From Emydura subglobosa (taxonomy: Eukaryota; Chordata; Testudines; Chelidae), in NCBI GenBank assembly GCA_007922225.1, contig ML679969.1, forward strand, positions 248,001 through 312,000: a stretch of DNA of 64,000 nt. Direction: 5' to 3'. The translations under genes were made by a program, and so were the position numbers. The notes beneath the pieces were generated by a model that worked only from the letters and a program-made list of their open reading frames with translations, was not told the origin of the DNA and made no database searches. The number at the start of each line of letters is the position of its first letter. Position 1 is the first letter of the stretch. Positions 23,876 to 36,334 of this stretch are shown piece by piece.

Positions 23876-24885
23876 TACCCAGGGTTCCACAGGGGCGTGT
23901 GCTGTCCATGCTGAAGAACACACGACCACAGCGTCACTGCTCCGGGACCCTAGCTAGTGTGGGTACGTCTGCTCAAATTGTGCACACACCCTGGGACTTC
24001 CGTGAAGGTGTATCTCATACAGGAGACCCTTGTGCTTTAATGATGACCTCCTGGTGTTAAAAGATGGCATGTGACTTGTGTTGTAAAGAATTGTCGATGG
24101 GCTGATTTTGACGTCACAGTTGTGGTCCTGGCACTGAGACTCAGCAGCGGGCATGTGAGTGAACTCATCATTCCAGCCAGGCTCCAGCCCGAGACAGAGG
24201 TTGAGATTTCCACCTAGGGATTTGGATGCCATTCCTGTTAATGGGAACTGTTTTAACCCCAGGGTTAACAAATACAGGGGCCCAGGTCTCAGCCATCATG
24301 TAGGAACCGGGCCGCTCATGTACAGATGTTAAACATTCCCTCCATCTGCCCAGGTTCTGACAGATCTTCATTAGCATCCTCCTAGAACGTCGATGCCTTC
24401 TGTGAATGAAGCAGAATATTAAACAGGTGCATTATGCCCAAGAGCTCTGGGTGTTTTCCGTGGACAGACCAAGCCATTCATGTACAAAAAGGGGGAGCAG
24501 TAGCTCTACCGCCTTCTAGCAAAGGGGAGCATGCTAATGGAGAGCAGCAAGGCATGAGAGCACCCTCTTACCCCCCAGTCTGTTACAGAGCAAGGGGAGT
24601 GGATGTGTTGGCGGGCTGGGGATCCTGCTGTCAGTCCATGTCAGCGGTGTGACCCTCAGCAGCTTCCTTTGGCTCATGAATCGTCTTTGCTATGTTATTA
24701 AGAACAGTACAACACAGCTACCCTGAGTGCGAGCTGCTCAAATGGGACCTCAGTCAGGTTCAGGGCTTGCTGCCCGCCACACTTGCAGAGTGGCATCAGG
24801 TGACAGACCTGTTACTCTGAGCGGTGCCTGAGATGAAGCAAAGGTCATCAGCAGCGATCCCCACCCCCATCCCTCACTTCTGTGG
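23876..24885. other. Intergenic, nothing recognised except a consensus CRE
   Basis: No gene was recognised. A perfect palindromic TGACGTCA lies at 24,109-24,116, 26 kb upstream of the SLC2A1 exon. One 8-mer alone is weak evidence of function. Confidence 0.45.
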
Positions 24886-25000
24886 CAGAACAGGTTAGAC
24901 AAACACCTGTCAGGGGTAATACCTAGCCCTACCTCAGTGCAGGGGGCTGGATCACATGACCTAGCATGGTCCCATCCAGTCCTACACGTCTATGGATTCT
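24886..25000 (+). mobile_element. CR1 3' terminus, sense
   Basis: Contains 'caggttagacaaacacctgt', 'gctggatcacatgacctagc' and a tail 'tctatggattctatg', the standard end of a CR1 copy. Confidence 0.75.
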
Positions 25001-26140
25001 ATGTCACAGCAAAGAGCAGCCAGGACATATCCAGAGCCAGAGGTTTTCACCAAATTAAATATTCATAGTAATGTAGTTGGTACCTTAAACCCCAAGACAT
25101 CTGTCACAGCAATATTTGTGTCCAGGACCCCCACATTGGGGGGGGGAGGAAAGGGTACACTTTACCGGGGCCCTGAGCCCTAGGGGCCCACCCCAGGCTG
25201 CAACCCCCATGGCTTTATGTGTGGCAGGGGGCCCGTGTTACAAGGTTGTACTGGGCCCGAAAAAATTATCCTTGGATCATGTTTGTGTCGTCAGAGACTC
25301 TCGTGGCAAGAGACAGAACAATCTTAGGAATGTCTGGAGCTTCCTCTTTTTGTTTGTTTGCTAGCCGGGATTCTGAGACATTCCCGACACACAATTTTAT
25401 TGCCCAACACAGAGATGCAAAGCAACGTGAGTTCGGTGGATTTAAAGATCAACTCTCATTACATTACAGAACTCTCGTTGTTTTTTCTCATTACATGACT
25501 TTTCCTTCAGATAAAAGTCCCAATGACTTTTCTTTCAGATAAAAACACAACAAAGCAAGAAAGAACCAAACAATGTTGAGGAGAGAGCACAGAGGGTGTG
25601 TCTCTGTAACAGGCTGTCTTGGTTACAGTAGTTCACGCAGCAAGCTAGGCTTAGGATGATGAATATTAGTGCCGTTGGATATTTGCTCTCTCAGCATTGT
25701 TTGTGGTGCATCTCCTTAACTAACCTGGATAAAAGCTTGCCTGGCTCAATGAAGCTGAACCACCTTTGTGCGTGAGAGGTTCCAGTCGTATGTGTGCCCC
25801 TCCTGACTACTCCTTCCCAGAACCGGCTGCGCTAGAGGCAGTGAGAGCAGTTCAGGTTGGGTGAAAGGTGGAAGCTAAGTTGGAAAGCGAGCACGGCATG
25901 GCTAGGCACCTTCCTGTCCTGCATCTCAGATTGTTCTCCTCTCTGTGGACAGGTGTCCTTGTGTGGTGCCACTGAATGCTAATGAGCAGAGCTGATTGAA
26001 AAACTGAATTCCCATCCCAGGGGAAATTCCAAGGTTCTGACACTTGTTTTCATCCCAAATAGGGACAAAAATTAGAATTATTTTTGTGAAATTAAATATT
26101 GCAAATATTTTGTTATGACCTCATCAAAACATTTTCATGA
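25001..26140. other. Intergenic, nothing recognised
   Basis: No gene was recognised. A short G run with AGGAAAG follows 25,139. Confidence 0.45.
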
Positions 26141-26196
26141 TATTATATTATATTATGTTATATTATATTACATTACATTATATTTTATATTATTAT
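26141..26196. repeat. TTATA-type AT microsatellite
   Basis: Imperfect repeats of TATTA and TTACA over 56 bp. Confidence 0.85.
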
Positions 26197-26239
26197 ACAC
26201 CAACAGACAGCTCTGATAAGGAAATCAAAGGCCAGTTCT

Positions 26240-27570
26240 ACAATTGCCTACAGACTCTGACTGACAGTATTTCCAAGCATGACATCATGACATTTGCTTC
26301 ATAGTGGGAGGCTCCAAGGCCAAGGTTGGGTATGACAACCGTAGAGTGTAGAAAGCACTGGTCAAGCACAGCCTTCATTCCAAAGCCAGAGCCATGGAAG
26401 ACTGGTCGAAGTGTGCATGATATCAAGGCTCATACTCATTACTCCCACACAACGATGTCCAGAAAGCAACTTGGAATTCTTCAGCTGGAGTTGCCAGGAG
26501 CCAGACTGCCCATTTGTGTACTGGAGGGAAATTTCGATCAACTCTCCAGCATAGGAGAGCACAAAAGAGCTGACATTGGCAGTCAGGGCTGAAGATAAAA
26601 CTTAAAGAAAACGAAAACCCCCAAAGCACCAAGAAAGCTGACAGCAAAAGACTGACAGACAAGACAGTCCAGCAGCAATTTCAAATTGAACTGAATAATG
26701 GCTTTCAGGTGTTACAGACTTAGATCCATCACAGGAAGTCAGCATTGCCATGTCATGATCTTTTCTGCATGACAGCATCGGATATGCTGCAATAACTGTA
26801 ACTGGTTTCCAGACAAGCAAACCTTAAGGATGGATAAGCAAGGATATGTGGCACTGTGTGAAAGAAAGGAAGCAAACCAAAATAAACCCCAATGCCTCAA
26901 ACATACCTCCAGAAAAAGAAGCAGCAAAAAACCTGCGTAAAACAAAAGACAGTAAAGCAGTAAAAAGCAGTGTCAGAAGAGACAAGAGGAAATACATGGG
27001 TAATATTTCCAAAGCAGCAGAAGCAGCTACTGAAAGAAGTATTAGTACCTTTTAACAACATATGGGACAAGGAAAACCCTCCAGAACAATGGGAAAATGG
27101 CATTATAGTCAAAGTACCAAAGCAAGATGTCCTAAGCGACTGCAACAATTGGTGAGCCAATACAGTCCTCCCCATGACAGACAAAGCTTTCTGTGGAATC
27201 ATCTTAAGCAGAATAAAGGATGCAGTTGAGGCAAAGCTATGGGAAGAGCAAGCTAGATTTCAACCCAGAAGATCATGTGTGGACCAGATTTTCACTCTAC
27301 ACATAATAATTGGAGAGCGCACTGAACGGTAAAACCCACTTATTGTGAACTTCACAGATTTTAAGGAAACATTTGACAGCCTTCAGTGCAGTTCGCTCCG
27401 GAACATCGCTGGGAGTGTTATGGTATCCCAACAAAGATAATTACCATCACCGAGGCTTTATGTCAAGGTCAAAGTACAGACAGACCTGAGCAAATGATTT
27501 AACATTGTAAATCCTGGTGTCAAACAAGGATGTGTTCCTTCACCTCTCCTATTTGGCACTACTGTTCACT
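26240..27570 (+). mobile_element. Relic of a non-CR1, APE-type LINE ORF2 (endonuclease to RT)
   Basis: Broken frames spell successive parts of a non-LTR retrotransposon polyprotein. GGSKAKVGYDN at about 26,307-26,339 corresponds to the GDFNAKVG motif of the APE endonuclease, and KRADIGS follows near 26,555. A linker VRRDKRKYMGNISKAAEAA lies at about 26,970-27,030. The RT fingers region reads ENPPEQWENGIIVKVPKQ and SDCNNW (to 27,155), and the palm reads QPRRSCVDQIFTL, NFTDFKETFDSL and NPGVKQGCVPSPLLF (to about 27,567). The sequence stops before the expected catalytic [FY]ADD box, exactly where an antisense CR1 begins. Several stops and frameshifts make it inactive. The clade is not CR1 but is otherwise undetermined; Jockey/I-like groups are candidates. 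Confidence 0.8.
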
Positions 27571-27765
27571 TCATAGACGTGTAGGACTGGAAGGAACCTC
27601 AAGAATTCTTCTAGTCCAGTCCCTACATTCAAGCAGGACTCAAGGCATACCCAGTTCCTTCAGCTCAGATGGCCTGCATTCCATTCCTTTGATCATCTTT
27701 GTTGCTTGCCTCTGGATCCTTTCAGAGTCAGATCTGATCTGTGTTGCATGGTAGGTGATTTTTTT
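27571..27765 (-). mobile_element. CR1 3' end, antisense, interrupting the LINE relic
   Basis: The forward strand reads 'tcatagacgtgtaggactgg', 'cttctagtccagtccctaca' and 'tgttgcttgcctctggatcc', the reverse complement of a CR1 tail and C-terminal region. It starts directly after the SPLLF motif of the LINE relic, and no continuation of the relic is visible beyond it. Confidence 0.8.
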
Positions 27766-30132
27766 TTCCTGAGCATGTTCATTTAGTCTGGGGTATTTCA
27801 TTTCATCTGACAATGGACTAGCCCTGAAGGAAAACTGAAAGAAGGGAGGGAGCGCTGGGAAAAGAAGGTGAAGAAAGCCTCGTCTTCATTCTTTCTCCTC
27901 TTTTTGCCCTCCTTTCTTCTTGTCTTTCCCATCCCCTCCCCTTTCCCCCTGTCTGTGTGATGGAAATCACGTATTCCCTGAAGCTCAAGGGTGATCCCTC
28001 CCTCCCTCAACCCCCAGGACAATACCAGGGATCTGGTATCTCTAATGTGCACAGCTTGAAAAGAACCCAACGGAGGCAGCAGGCTTCACTATGAAAACAT
28101 CAAATAAATCCCAGTATGATGTAGGCGCACAGGCAGAAGCAGAATCTTGCTAAATAAACACAGACATATAGCCATGCTGAGACATATACCCCGAGTCTGC
28201 AGATCCCAATGAAAACAACCGAGCAGCAGCCATCCAGCCTGCAGGGTCAATGGGCAATACTCAAAAGGAGTATTTCAGGTCTTTTAAAAAAAAAATCTGC
28301 TTCTTTTGAGACAGCTGGGAATGCAGAACTGCACCTTGCACACAGTCAGCACCTCTGCAGCCAGCAAGGAGCCTGACTGTACAAAGGTCTGAATGGTCTG
28401 TCCAGGTACAAGCTCCCTGGCACACCTCAGCACCAGCAGTTGGCGTGCTGCGATCTTTCACCAGCCATTGAAGTGCTGTATCTATGGAGGCCAGCATTTT
28501 CAGAAGGACTCAGCACCAGAGCAGGGTGGGAAATGGTTCTCCCACCCGGTCAATATTTTCCAGCATTTGGACGTTTCTCATTCTGCGTCAGGATGAAACT
28601 GAAACTTTTCAAAGTTATTTAACAAGAAAGAGAGACCAGAGTAGCCAATAGCTGGGTGGATAGGACAGGACTTGGTCCTAGGCTTCCTACATCACAGAGG
28701 AGAGGCCTGACCACCAGGCTACTGGCTACAATAGGATGTAGACGCTTGCGCTCGCTCTCTCACTCTCTCTCTCTTATTGAGCAGAAATTTCATTCCCCTC
28801 AAAAGTTTCGGTTTCAAAAAATCTGCATTTCTTGATTTAAAAATGCTTCATCAGCCCTACTCCGTGCCCGCAAACATGGTCAGATTTTCCAAACTTAGCT
28901 CCCAATGAGACACTCAAATAAGTGACTGAGCAAAGCAGAATGGCACATATCAATGGCAACACAAGGCACAGGGCCCTGGGGAACCAGGCCTCATAGCTTT
29001 ACCAGCGCCCGATGCTGCGTTTAGTTTTGAATGAGCAGTTCCAGCTGCCAATGCTATTTTCCAAGGGCAAGTGTTGACAGTCAGTTATGTGCTTGTCAGG
29101 AGCTGCTTCTACATATGTCAGCTGAGTTACCCTGAAAAGGCCCCCTCGCGCTGCTCCCATGTATGCCGAGGGAATGCAATTAGGTGAGCAGCAGCTGGTG
29201 AAAGAAGGAATATTCACACTCAGGCCCCAAGAAGGACCTGCACAGAGACCAAGATCTGCACAGCCAAGCCATCCCTCAGTAACAGAGCTGTAGTACCTGT
29301 GTCCATGTGCTGGATGCTTTGGTTCATGTGTTGAATATCGCCAGGTTCCCTTCTGTGACAAGCTTTCACAGCTGACTCAGGGAGCTAATGAGCAGAACGT
29401 TGCGCTGAGAGGTATGGCATTACAGAACTGGAGGCTGAAAGCAAGAGCGTGGCTGGTCACAGCCCAGTGTTCCATACAGGGTCTCTTGAAACCACACGCT
29501 CCAAAATTAATTCCAAAGGCCTTGCAAGAATGTTGGCACTGTCAAATTACAAGAGCAATTTAAAAGAGAGACAGCGAAATTTCTAAGTGCCGGGTGTAAG
29601 TCCCACCCCGCAAACATCTGAACGTCTAGAAATTCATGGTGGGATCCAAACACCCATGTGGGGACTCCCTGGGCCCAGCAGAAAATCCTGCCCATCTCCT
29701 GGAACTCCAGCTTGGACTGAGGCTTCGGATGTGATCTCATTGTGGCTCCCATTGATCTGTGTCCTCCCCACCCCTCCTTCTCCCAGTGTTTCTGTCCCCC
29801 ACTGGGGTGAGCTCCAGGGCATGCACAAACAGGATCAAGCAAGGGCCCGCCCCCACTCCCCCAAAGTCTCCATGTGTTTCTGCAGCCCAGGGAGGGAGGA
29901 AGCAGGAGGGCAGCTGGCTTGTGGCTGAGCTCCTCCTCCCCTACATCCCTGCTGCTGGGGTTCAGGCCAACTGCAGATGTCTAATTGCAATGTAGACATG
30001 TCCTAGGCGTCTAAGTGGCCTGCTTTGGGAACTCCAGCTAATCTCTTCCCACTCTTTCTGTGTCCAAGCCACTATCTCCTGGGGATGGACCCAGGCCTTC
30101 TCTCTTGTTGTAGTTTAGTGTTGTTGTAGGGG
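27766..30132. other. Intergenic, no gene supported
   Basis: Includes a purine then pyrimidine-rich tract at 27,830-27,960 and a CT-rich microsatellite at 28,750-28,777. A fragment resembling the AT-rich palindromic MITEs lies at about 28,780-28,860. No exon was recognised. Confidence 0.45.
28750..28777. repeat. CT-rich microsatellite
   Basis: An imperfect (CT)n run with a few interruptions. Confidence 0.8.
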
Positions 30133-30235
30133 TGTCGGTCCAGGTTATAAGAAAGACAAGGTGGGTGAGATAATAACTTTTATTGGACTCACTTCTGTCT
30201 CTTGCACCAACAGACCTTGGGAAATGAGTCATGAC
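30133..30235 (+). repeat. Interspersed repeat, 'aaggtgggtgagataat' type
   Basis: Contains 'gacaaggtgggtgagataat' followed by 'aacttttattggactcactt' and 'cttgcaccaacagaccttgg', a recurrent sauropsid repeat that I recognise without being able to name its class. Confidence 0.55.
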
Positions 30236-30990
30236 CTGGCAGAGATCCAAGAGATGGCATCAGAGTCAAAAGTTCACTGCCTGCCAACCTGCAGTGAGTC
30301 AGCTCTTGCGATGAGAGCCCCTGTTCCACTTCAGCACTTGTCTGGGCCCTTTCACCCCATTACCTGGTGATTAATTACAGCTCCTGGTTATTGTTCTGGT
30401 CCCCTTCCAATTCTCTGCACAGCATCAAAGGCAGGCTGAGCACCTTACACGCAAGGGGCCTGATTCTGCTTGCCCTTCACTGTCAACCCCAAGGCTGCAG
30501 ATGTCATGAGTTAGGGCCCCCAACGTGATGAGATTTGACAATACAATAACTGTGCCTCTTGTTTGCACAATTGCCAAGTAGACTGACTCAGACACTGTCT
30601 CTCAAGAAGTTCTGAGCAGCTTAGGACTGCTAGTAGGACTGGCCATGTGACGCGCCTCAACTATATTCACCACTTGCACCAGCCTGCCTCAGCCTGGGCA
30701 TGGGACACACCCCTGCAGAAACGTCACATTCAGCACTTCTCTGATTAACCACACAGACTTAGTCTTGGCCTGGCACTTGAGCACACTGCCCTGGGGGTGA
30801 GGTCAGTCCCTGAGCCAACAGACCTCGTCCCTGACCAGTCCTTGCCCCACCCTGTGTAAAAGATCACCAAGGAGGTGGGTGTAGCAAACTTACCAACTGC
30901 AATGTCATCAGAGAGCCTCAAGCCCATGGAATCCTGTCCAGGCTTCATGGTCCAGAAATGGTGACGTGTAAGTGAATGTGCAGCAGAGAA
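30236..30990. other. Intergenic, nothing recognised
   Basis: No gene was recognised. A partial palindromic-type motif ('ggggcctgattctgcttgcc') lies near 30,460. Confidence 0.45.
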
Positions 30991-31165
30991 TCATAGACTC
31001 ATAGAAGAAAAGGGTTGGAAGGGACCTCAGAACATCACATCTAGTCCCATCCCCTGCTCAAAGCAGGACCAACCACAACTAAACCATCCCAGCCAGGGTT
31101 TTGACAAGGGCCTGCTTCTAAATCTTTGATCCAGGCAGTCACAAACCCTGGATCCAGACACCCCC
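30991..31165 (-). mobile_element. CR1 3' end, antisense
   Basis: The forward strand reads 'agggttggaagggacctcag', 'cccctgctcaaagcaggacc' and 'aaaccatcccagccagggtt', the well-known antisense CR1 tail of turtle and bird genomes. It is the best-preserved CR1 tail in the window. Confidence 0.9.
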
Positions 31166-32253
31166 ACATTTTAGGGGATATTCAAAATCCAAAGCCAGAT
31201 CTAGATCCCTGTAGTTTTGTGGCTTGAGCCCTGTCCTAGGTCAGAGATATAACTGAGTGTGGTCTGAATCCATGATAATTGGAGAACCTTGGATTCCAAG
31301 ACAAGATGCCAGCTGAGAAGAAGGGTGTATCTAGCAATGCTAATCTTATTTGTCTCTTTGATGGCCATGTGACTGACAGCCAGAAGGAAAACAGCTGACG
31401 TTTTCCACACAAGATCTTAGCCCAGGGGTGGAAAATCAAACAAAATTAGACAAGCTATTTTTGAGGAATGCAGGAATCAAAACAATACACTTCCCCCAGA
31501 TGTGCTCATCAGCAATGCTGTGGCTATCAATACCTGATTTAATCTAGAAATGCCCAAATTGGCTTGTTATGTAGATTCCATGAAGAAAAGAAAATGTGGT
31601 CATTCAAACGTTAGGCAGGTCGCCAGCTTTGCACACGTGCAGTCGAATTTTTCCCTTTTTTAAAGAGTGAGGGTAAAGTTTAAGATCAGGATGGACTCAT
31701 CATCCTTAAATATTCATCAGTCTGATTCACATTTACACCAAGGCCCATTTACACTGCTCTGGCAATGCAAAGGGGTTTAAAAGTGGGTAAATCAAAACAT
31801 ATACACCCATTGTAACCCTTCACGCTGCTAAAGAGGAATCAAGGGGCATTGGCTGAAATCAGAGAATCAGGCCATTGCAACTTGAAAGCTATCAGACTGA
31901 TTTGCTCCGAACTTGGCTTGGTTTTTAAGACCCACTGAGCTGTACAAAATCTAAAGTTACGGACCCTGGAAACTGCCAAAGGCATCCACAGCTGAGACAA
32001 CCTTATGTTCATCTCAGGATTGCCTGGAGTTTGAAGCTGTCTTGACGTGAAGATATCTGGGATCAGGATGTTTTGTTTATATTAAACACATATTTCTCTC
32101 TGAAAATGGTCTCCCAGCATCCTCCAGGTTTCTTCCTTTCAGCCAGGCCTGCAAGAGGAAATACAGAAATATGAAAAAAAATCTGGTCTCATGAACTTGC
32201 CAACCAGGCGTCCGCATCAAAGTAGGTTCGATAAGTCCAGATAAAGATGAGAC
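31166..32253. other. Intergenic with a palindromic element
   Basis: At about 31,715-31,875 a palindromic repeat of the 'gattcacatttacacc' to 'gagaatcaggcc' type is visible. No gene was recognised. Confidence 0.45.
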
Positions 32254-32493
32254 TCAGGTTTTGTCTCTTCTAAAAAAGTTGCACTCACTTTTTACAAACT
32301 CCCAATGTAGAGGCACTTAAACTGGGGTAAATCCATTCGTCAGGCTTGGTAAATGACCAAATTAAGCGAAATCGATTGAAATGAGGTTTAAAGTATCTTA
32401 AGAATGTCTACATTAGGGTTTGCACCATTTTGACTAGACCAATGTAAAATCATCTTACCCAGGTGTAACTTTTCTAGTCTAGATAACGCCTCA
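32254..32493. mobile_element. PIF/Harbinger-like MITE with 3-bp target duplication
   Basis: A 234-bp element (32,257-32,490) has inverted termini GGTTTTGTCTCTTCTAAAAA and TTTTCTAGTCTAGATAACGCC. It is bounded by identical TCA triplets at 32,254-32,256 and 32,491-32,493. The ends match the 'gtctacactagaaaagtt' class. PIF/Harbinger elements duplicate 3 bp, usually TWA, so TCA is a near fit. Confidence 0.65.
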
Positions 32494-33967
32494 GAGGGAG
32501 CCTTCCCAAATGGAACCTCAACGCATTCAGCGCCAGCCAGAGCCCAGAGCGTGAGTGACATGTACAGCTCTTCTACCTAAAGCCCAGGCTGAGCGGGAGA
32601 TGGCCAATTATACAAGGGTGGCTCGAAGCTGTGTTGGATCTCCCAGGAGGAGGAGAGCGGCTTTTATTTCTCACTTAAAGAGCTCCCCATGCATTATTGA
32701 TTCACTCTCTTGTGTAGCCAGCAGTCCTTGAAAGAGCAAATTACACACTAGCCTTTCATCCTGCTCCTCCTACCCCCCTGCTAGCCCCTTGCTCCTGTCT
32801 CCTCCCCACTATGCGGGGTTAATGGAGCATCACCCCAGCTAGCACGTAGCTCTCACATGAGTCAGGTAGTAATTATTCTCTTCACAAGAGGCTGCAAGCT
32901 CCAATCTCCATGTGACCTGTAATTTCCCCTTCAGCTGCTTTGCAGCAAAGCTTCTCAGTGTTTAAAAGAGGCTAAGCTATTATCACTGGCAAAAGGCAAT
33001 GCTGGCTTGGCTGCCAACACAACCCCCAGAGAGCTGGCCTTTCCCAGACAGCCAGCACAAGGAATGCCGAGACTGGGGGCTCCCAAACTACGCTCAACCA
33101 ATGGACACACATGTTGGCAGTTGGCCAGCAGCCCCAAGGCTACATCGGAATTGCAGAGCAGATTGCCACTGGCCTCGTATTTAATAGCAAGGTGAGGCCC
33201 GTGAAGATCACAGGTCTCAGCCTGCAGGCCAGCCTGGCGATTCAAGACCGCATTGCAAGCTGGGACCAGTAGGCCATACTTCAGCTTTGAGGAGAATGGC
33301 TGCAGGCGGCATTCCACTTCCTTGTGAGCTGTACTCTGGCCTCTTCCGCCTTTGGAGAACTGTGTCCTCACGTTCGCAAGGTGCAGGGCATGGATTCACC
33401 CAGGCAGCCCTTGTTCTTGCCGTTGATTTGAGGTCTGTTGCCATGTAACTAAAAGGAGAGGCTGTTTTTTGCACATTGCTGTGTTTCAATACAGGGACAG
33501 AATGTTATGCGGTGAATCGCTGTGTCTTTGTCAGTCTCTCTCATGACGACTTGATATTTGTTCTTTCTTTCTTTGCAGTTTGCCTTAGTTTAAAATAAAC
33601 GCCACTTGCAGAGCTCTTATAACAGGGGACCACAACCAGAGCCACATAAATCTGGGGCCCTGTTCACAAAAACCAACTATGTCCTGGCTGCCTGTGCTGC
33701 TTTATCTACCGCACACGGGCTCAGTCCCCAACGGAGCCAAGGTGCTCCCCTGATCCTGGAACAACTGGCAAACACCAGGATTGTCCCTGGTGTAACTTAC
33801 AGCAGCCCAGGACAGCTGAGATCCTGCCTCCATCCTGGTGGCTGGCATATGTTTGAGAGCTGGATGTGCTGGTTTTATACCACGCAGCCAAGGGGAATAC
33901 TCAGCTGCCCTTTTAAGGCAGCTTGCCACTTGCTCTGCACTGCCAGAGCTGGGGCTCAGGATTATAT
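32494..33967. other. Intergenic, no gene supported
   Basis: Dense short open frames occur on both strands without motifs. A polypyrimidine tract followed by CAG near 33,579 resembles a splice acceptor, but no exon follows it. Confidence 0.45.
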
Positions 33968-34102
33968 TTAGATTGCCAGCTCTCTGGGGCAGGGACTGGC
34001 TTTTTGTTCTGAGCTCGTACAGTGCCTGGCACAATGGGCCTGGTCCAAGACTGGGGCTGCTGGGTACTCCAGCAGTACAACCAATAACAATAAAACGGAG
34101 CC
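33968..34102 (+). repeat. SINE tail, 'tctggggcagggactggct' type, sense
   Basis: The order 'gctctctggggcagggactg', 'cagtgcctggcacaatgggc', 'gactggggctgctgggtact', 'acaataaaac' matches the tail of a reptile SINE ending in an AATA-type repeat. Confidence 0.65.
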
Positions 34103-36334
34103 CAACGTCTGTGCAAAACCGAGGCCTGGATTCTCAAAGCTTTTTAGGCACGTAGCTCCCCTTGATTTCTGAGGCTCTGGCCATGAGTTACTTGTCCTGG
34201 TCTCCTCTCAGCCTTCAATAGCTGCAGCCGTGGCCATTCCACCCCCTCTCTTGGAGGCTTATCCTATTGTCACAACATTTGTAAAGTTAGGGGCCAACAT
34301 TTTCAAATTCGTGTGTCCATCTCCTGAATCCATATGCAGGCATCTGAATAAAGCTTTGACAGAGACCTACACCTCCACAGCTGCCATCCTGGCTCCTTTC
34401 ACATGCACCAAATGCATTTAAAAACCAGCACATGACATGCCTGAGCCCAGTGCACCTGGGGATGAGGCGCTGCTTGGCTCAGTCTGTTTGCTCAGTGCCT
34501 GTTTTCCTAGGAAGGCAGGAGCAGGTGATAGCTGGATGCTGCTCTACCTTTCCTTGGCCTCTCCATCCACTTCTTCTCCTGGGCCTCTTGATTTCATTCA
34601 TCACTTTCTCCTTTCTAATGAGCAAAGAATTTCTCTTCCTCTCCTGCTTTGCATTTAATATATTGCTCATTAAGGCTTCTGCTTTAATTGCTCTGGCAGA
34701 GGTCCAGTCGGGCCCAACATGTTTCCTATTTCTTTTCTTTAATTGTTTTAATTGGGGAAACAGCAGGAAGCTGAGCCTGTGGCTCCCTGATTTGACAGCA
34801 AGAGCCACGAGGGCATTCTTGGAGGTTCCAGTGTGTTAGGTTGATTTTGGCTTGGAAGGTTGATCCAGTCGCTGGACTGATATCCCAGCAAAGGCAGGCG
34901 ACTTTCCAGTAGCACAAACCATGATGGAAGCAGCCTGAACCCATCCAGTCCACCTTGCCCACAGACCAGTCCTGAGGTGAAAACCCCGCACCGGGAGTTC
35001 AGGAGGTTTGTTGCTGTACAGCCTGCCCTGTATGGCTTGTGACATGAATCGGGTGGCATGGATGGGGAGTTCTCCTAGCCTTTGCACTCACTAGCCTGAA
35101 GAACAGGTTAGACCAAAAGGACCTCAGTCAGGCTGAGATCATGTGCCTCTGCAGCCCGGTGGGGGAACCATTCATGCAACAGACACAAAGCCAGTGAAGG
35201 CTAGAAAATGGAGATGTTGCTGTTTATTTTTGTTACTTAAGGCCTGAGCCAACATCCACAGACTTCAAGAGAAAGGCTCCCACTGACGTCAGCAAGCTTT
35301 GGGTTAGATCAGACCCAGAGCCCATAACAGTCCAGTGCTTCATTTGTAAAGAAAGAGATGCTGGGGCTCAAAATGGCATCGTCCACACAGCCTGACCCGC
35401 ACGCAGCAGACATGCACGGTCACACCTCGCGTGCAAGTGCAGACTTGCATGTGGTACTAACGCCACTCGCAGAAGAGGTGCCAGGGCTGTGCCCCAGCAT
35501 GAAAAGAGGAGGCAAGGCGGAGCCCCGGCTAGCCCCAGCACACATTATGCTCAGCGTAACACAGAAGTTCCTGAGTTGTGCTCCGGGGGTCACTGCTGGG
35601 ATGCAGAGCACAGGCTGGGGGTCTCTGGAGAGCTGGCTGGTCACATGGGGTTGGCTACTAATTAGCTCCAGCTCATCAATTACATTTAAACGAGTTTGAA
35701 TACACGCCTCCCTGATGTCACCTTGCCATGTACGCAGGAATGTGATGTCATCACAAATGGGAGGGGAGATGGAGCCAGGCAATGGGGACTGGGAGGGGAG
35801 ATGGGACGGGGCAATGGGGAATGGGAGAGCAGGTGTCTACCAGACAACATCTGTATTAAAGTGTGGTTCACACTCTGCTGAAATTAGAGACACCCCTCCC
35901 CACCCGTCCATCCCACGTGCTCATAAACCACGGCAGTTACAAGCAAGAGCAGTGAGCTAATGTCACGGCAGGAATGAACTCGGCCCACACTGTTTAAACT
36001 GAGTTCAGCACAGGTTGATGCTTTGTATGTATATCCCCATCACCTGGGGAAGGAGTGGGGGGAAGTGGCACAGAAATAAGGGTTTTACTGATTTTTTATC
36101 ACTTCCTCCACCTTCTTGGTTCAGACTCCCAGAATACTTCATTCTGTGACATCACAAATAGGGGTGCCACTTCTCCAGGTAATCCCATTTTTGAGGAAGC
36201 TGACCCAGGAAGTCCGGAAGGATGCTCAGCATGCGCTGCCAGCTGGCCAGGTTTATGGGCTCAAGAAGTGCAGGTTTTTGTACTTCAGAGGTGGCAGCTC
36301 TAATCACAGGTAGCGAGTGTGGTTTGGAGACATC
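34103..36334. other. Intergenic, no gene supported
   Basis: Contains a 32-bp tandem duplication at 35,759-35,822 and a palindromic-type repeat at about 35,235-35,325 with 'cccactgacgtcagcaagct'. The stretch 34,620-34,720 is rich in ATTAA/TTTAATTG homeodomain-like motifs. No exon was recognised. Confidence 0.45.
35759..35822. repeat. Two tandem 32-bp units
   Basis: Unit one (35,759-35,790) and unit two (35,791-35,822) both start GGGAGGGGAGATGG and contain GGCAATGGGGA. They agree at 27 of 32 positions by hand count. Confidence 0.8.

Noticed and set aside
33560..33600. Splice-acceptor-like pyrimidine tract followed by CAG
   Set aside because: The sequence after it shows no open frame with recognisable content and no donor. 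Such tracts are common by chance.
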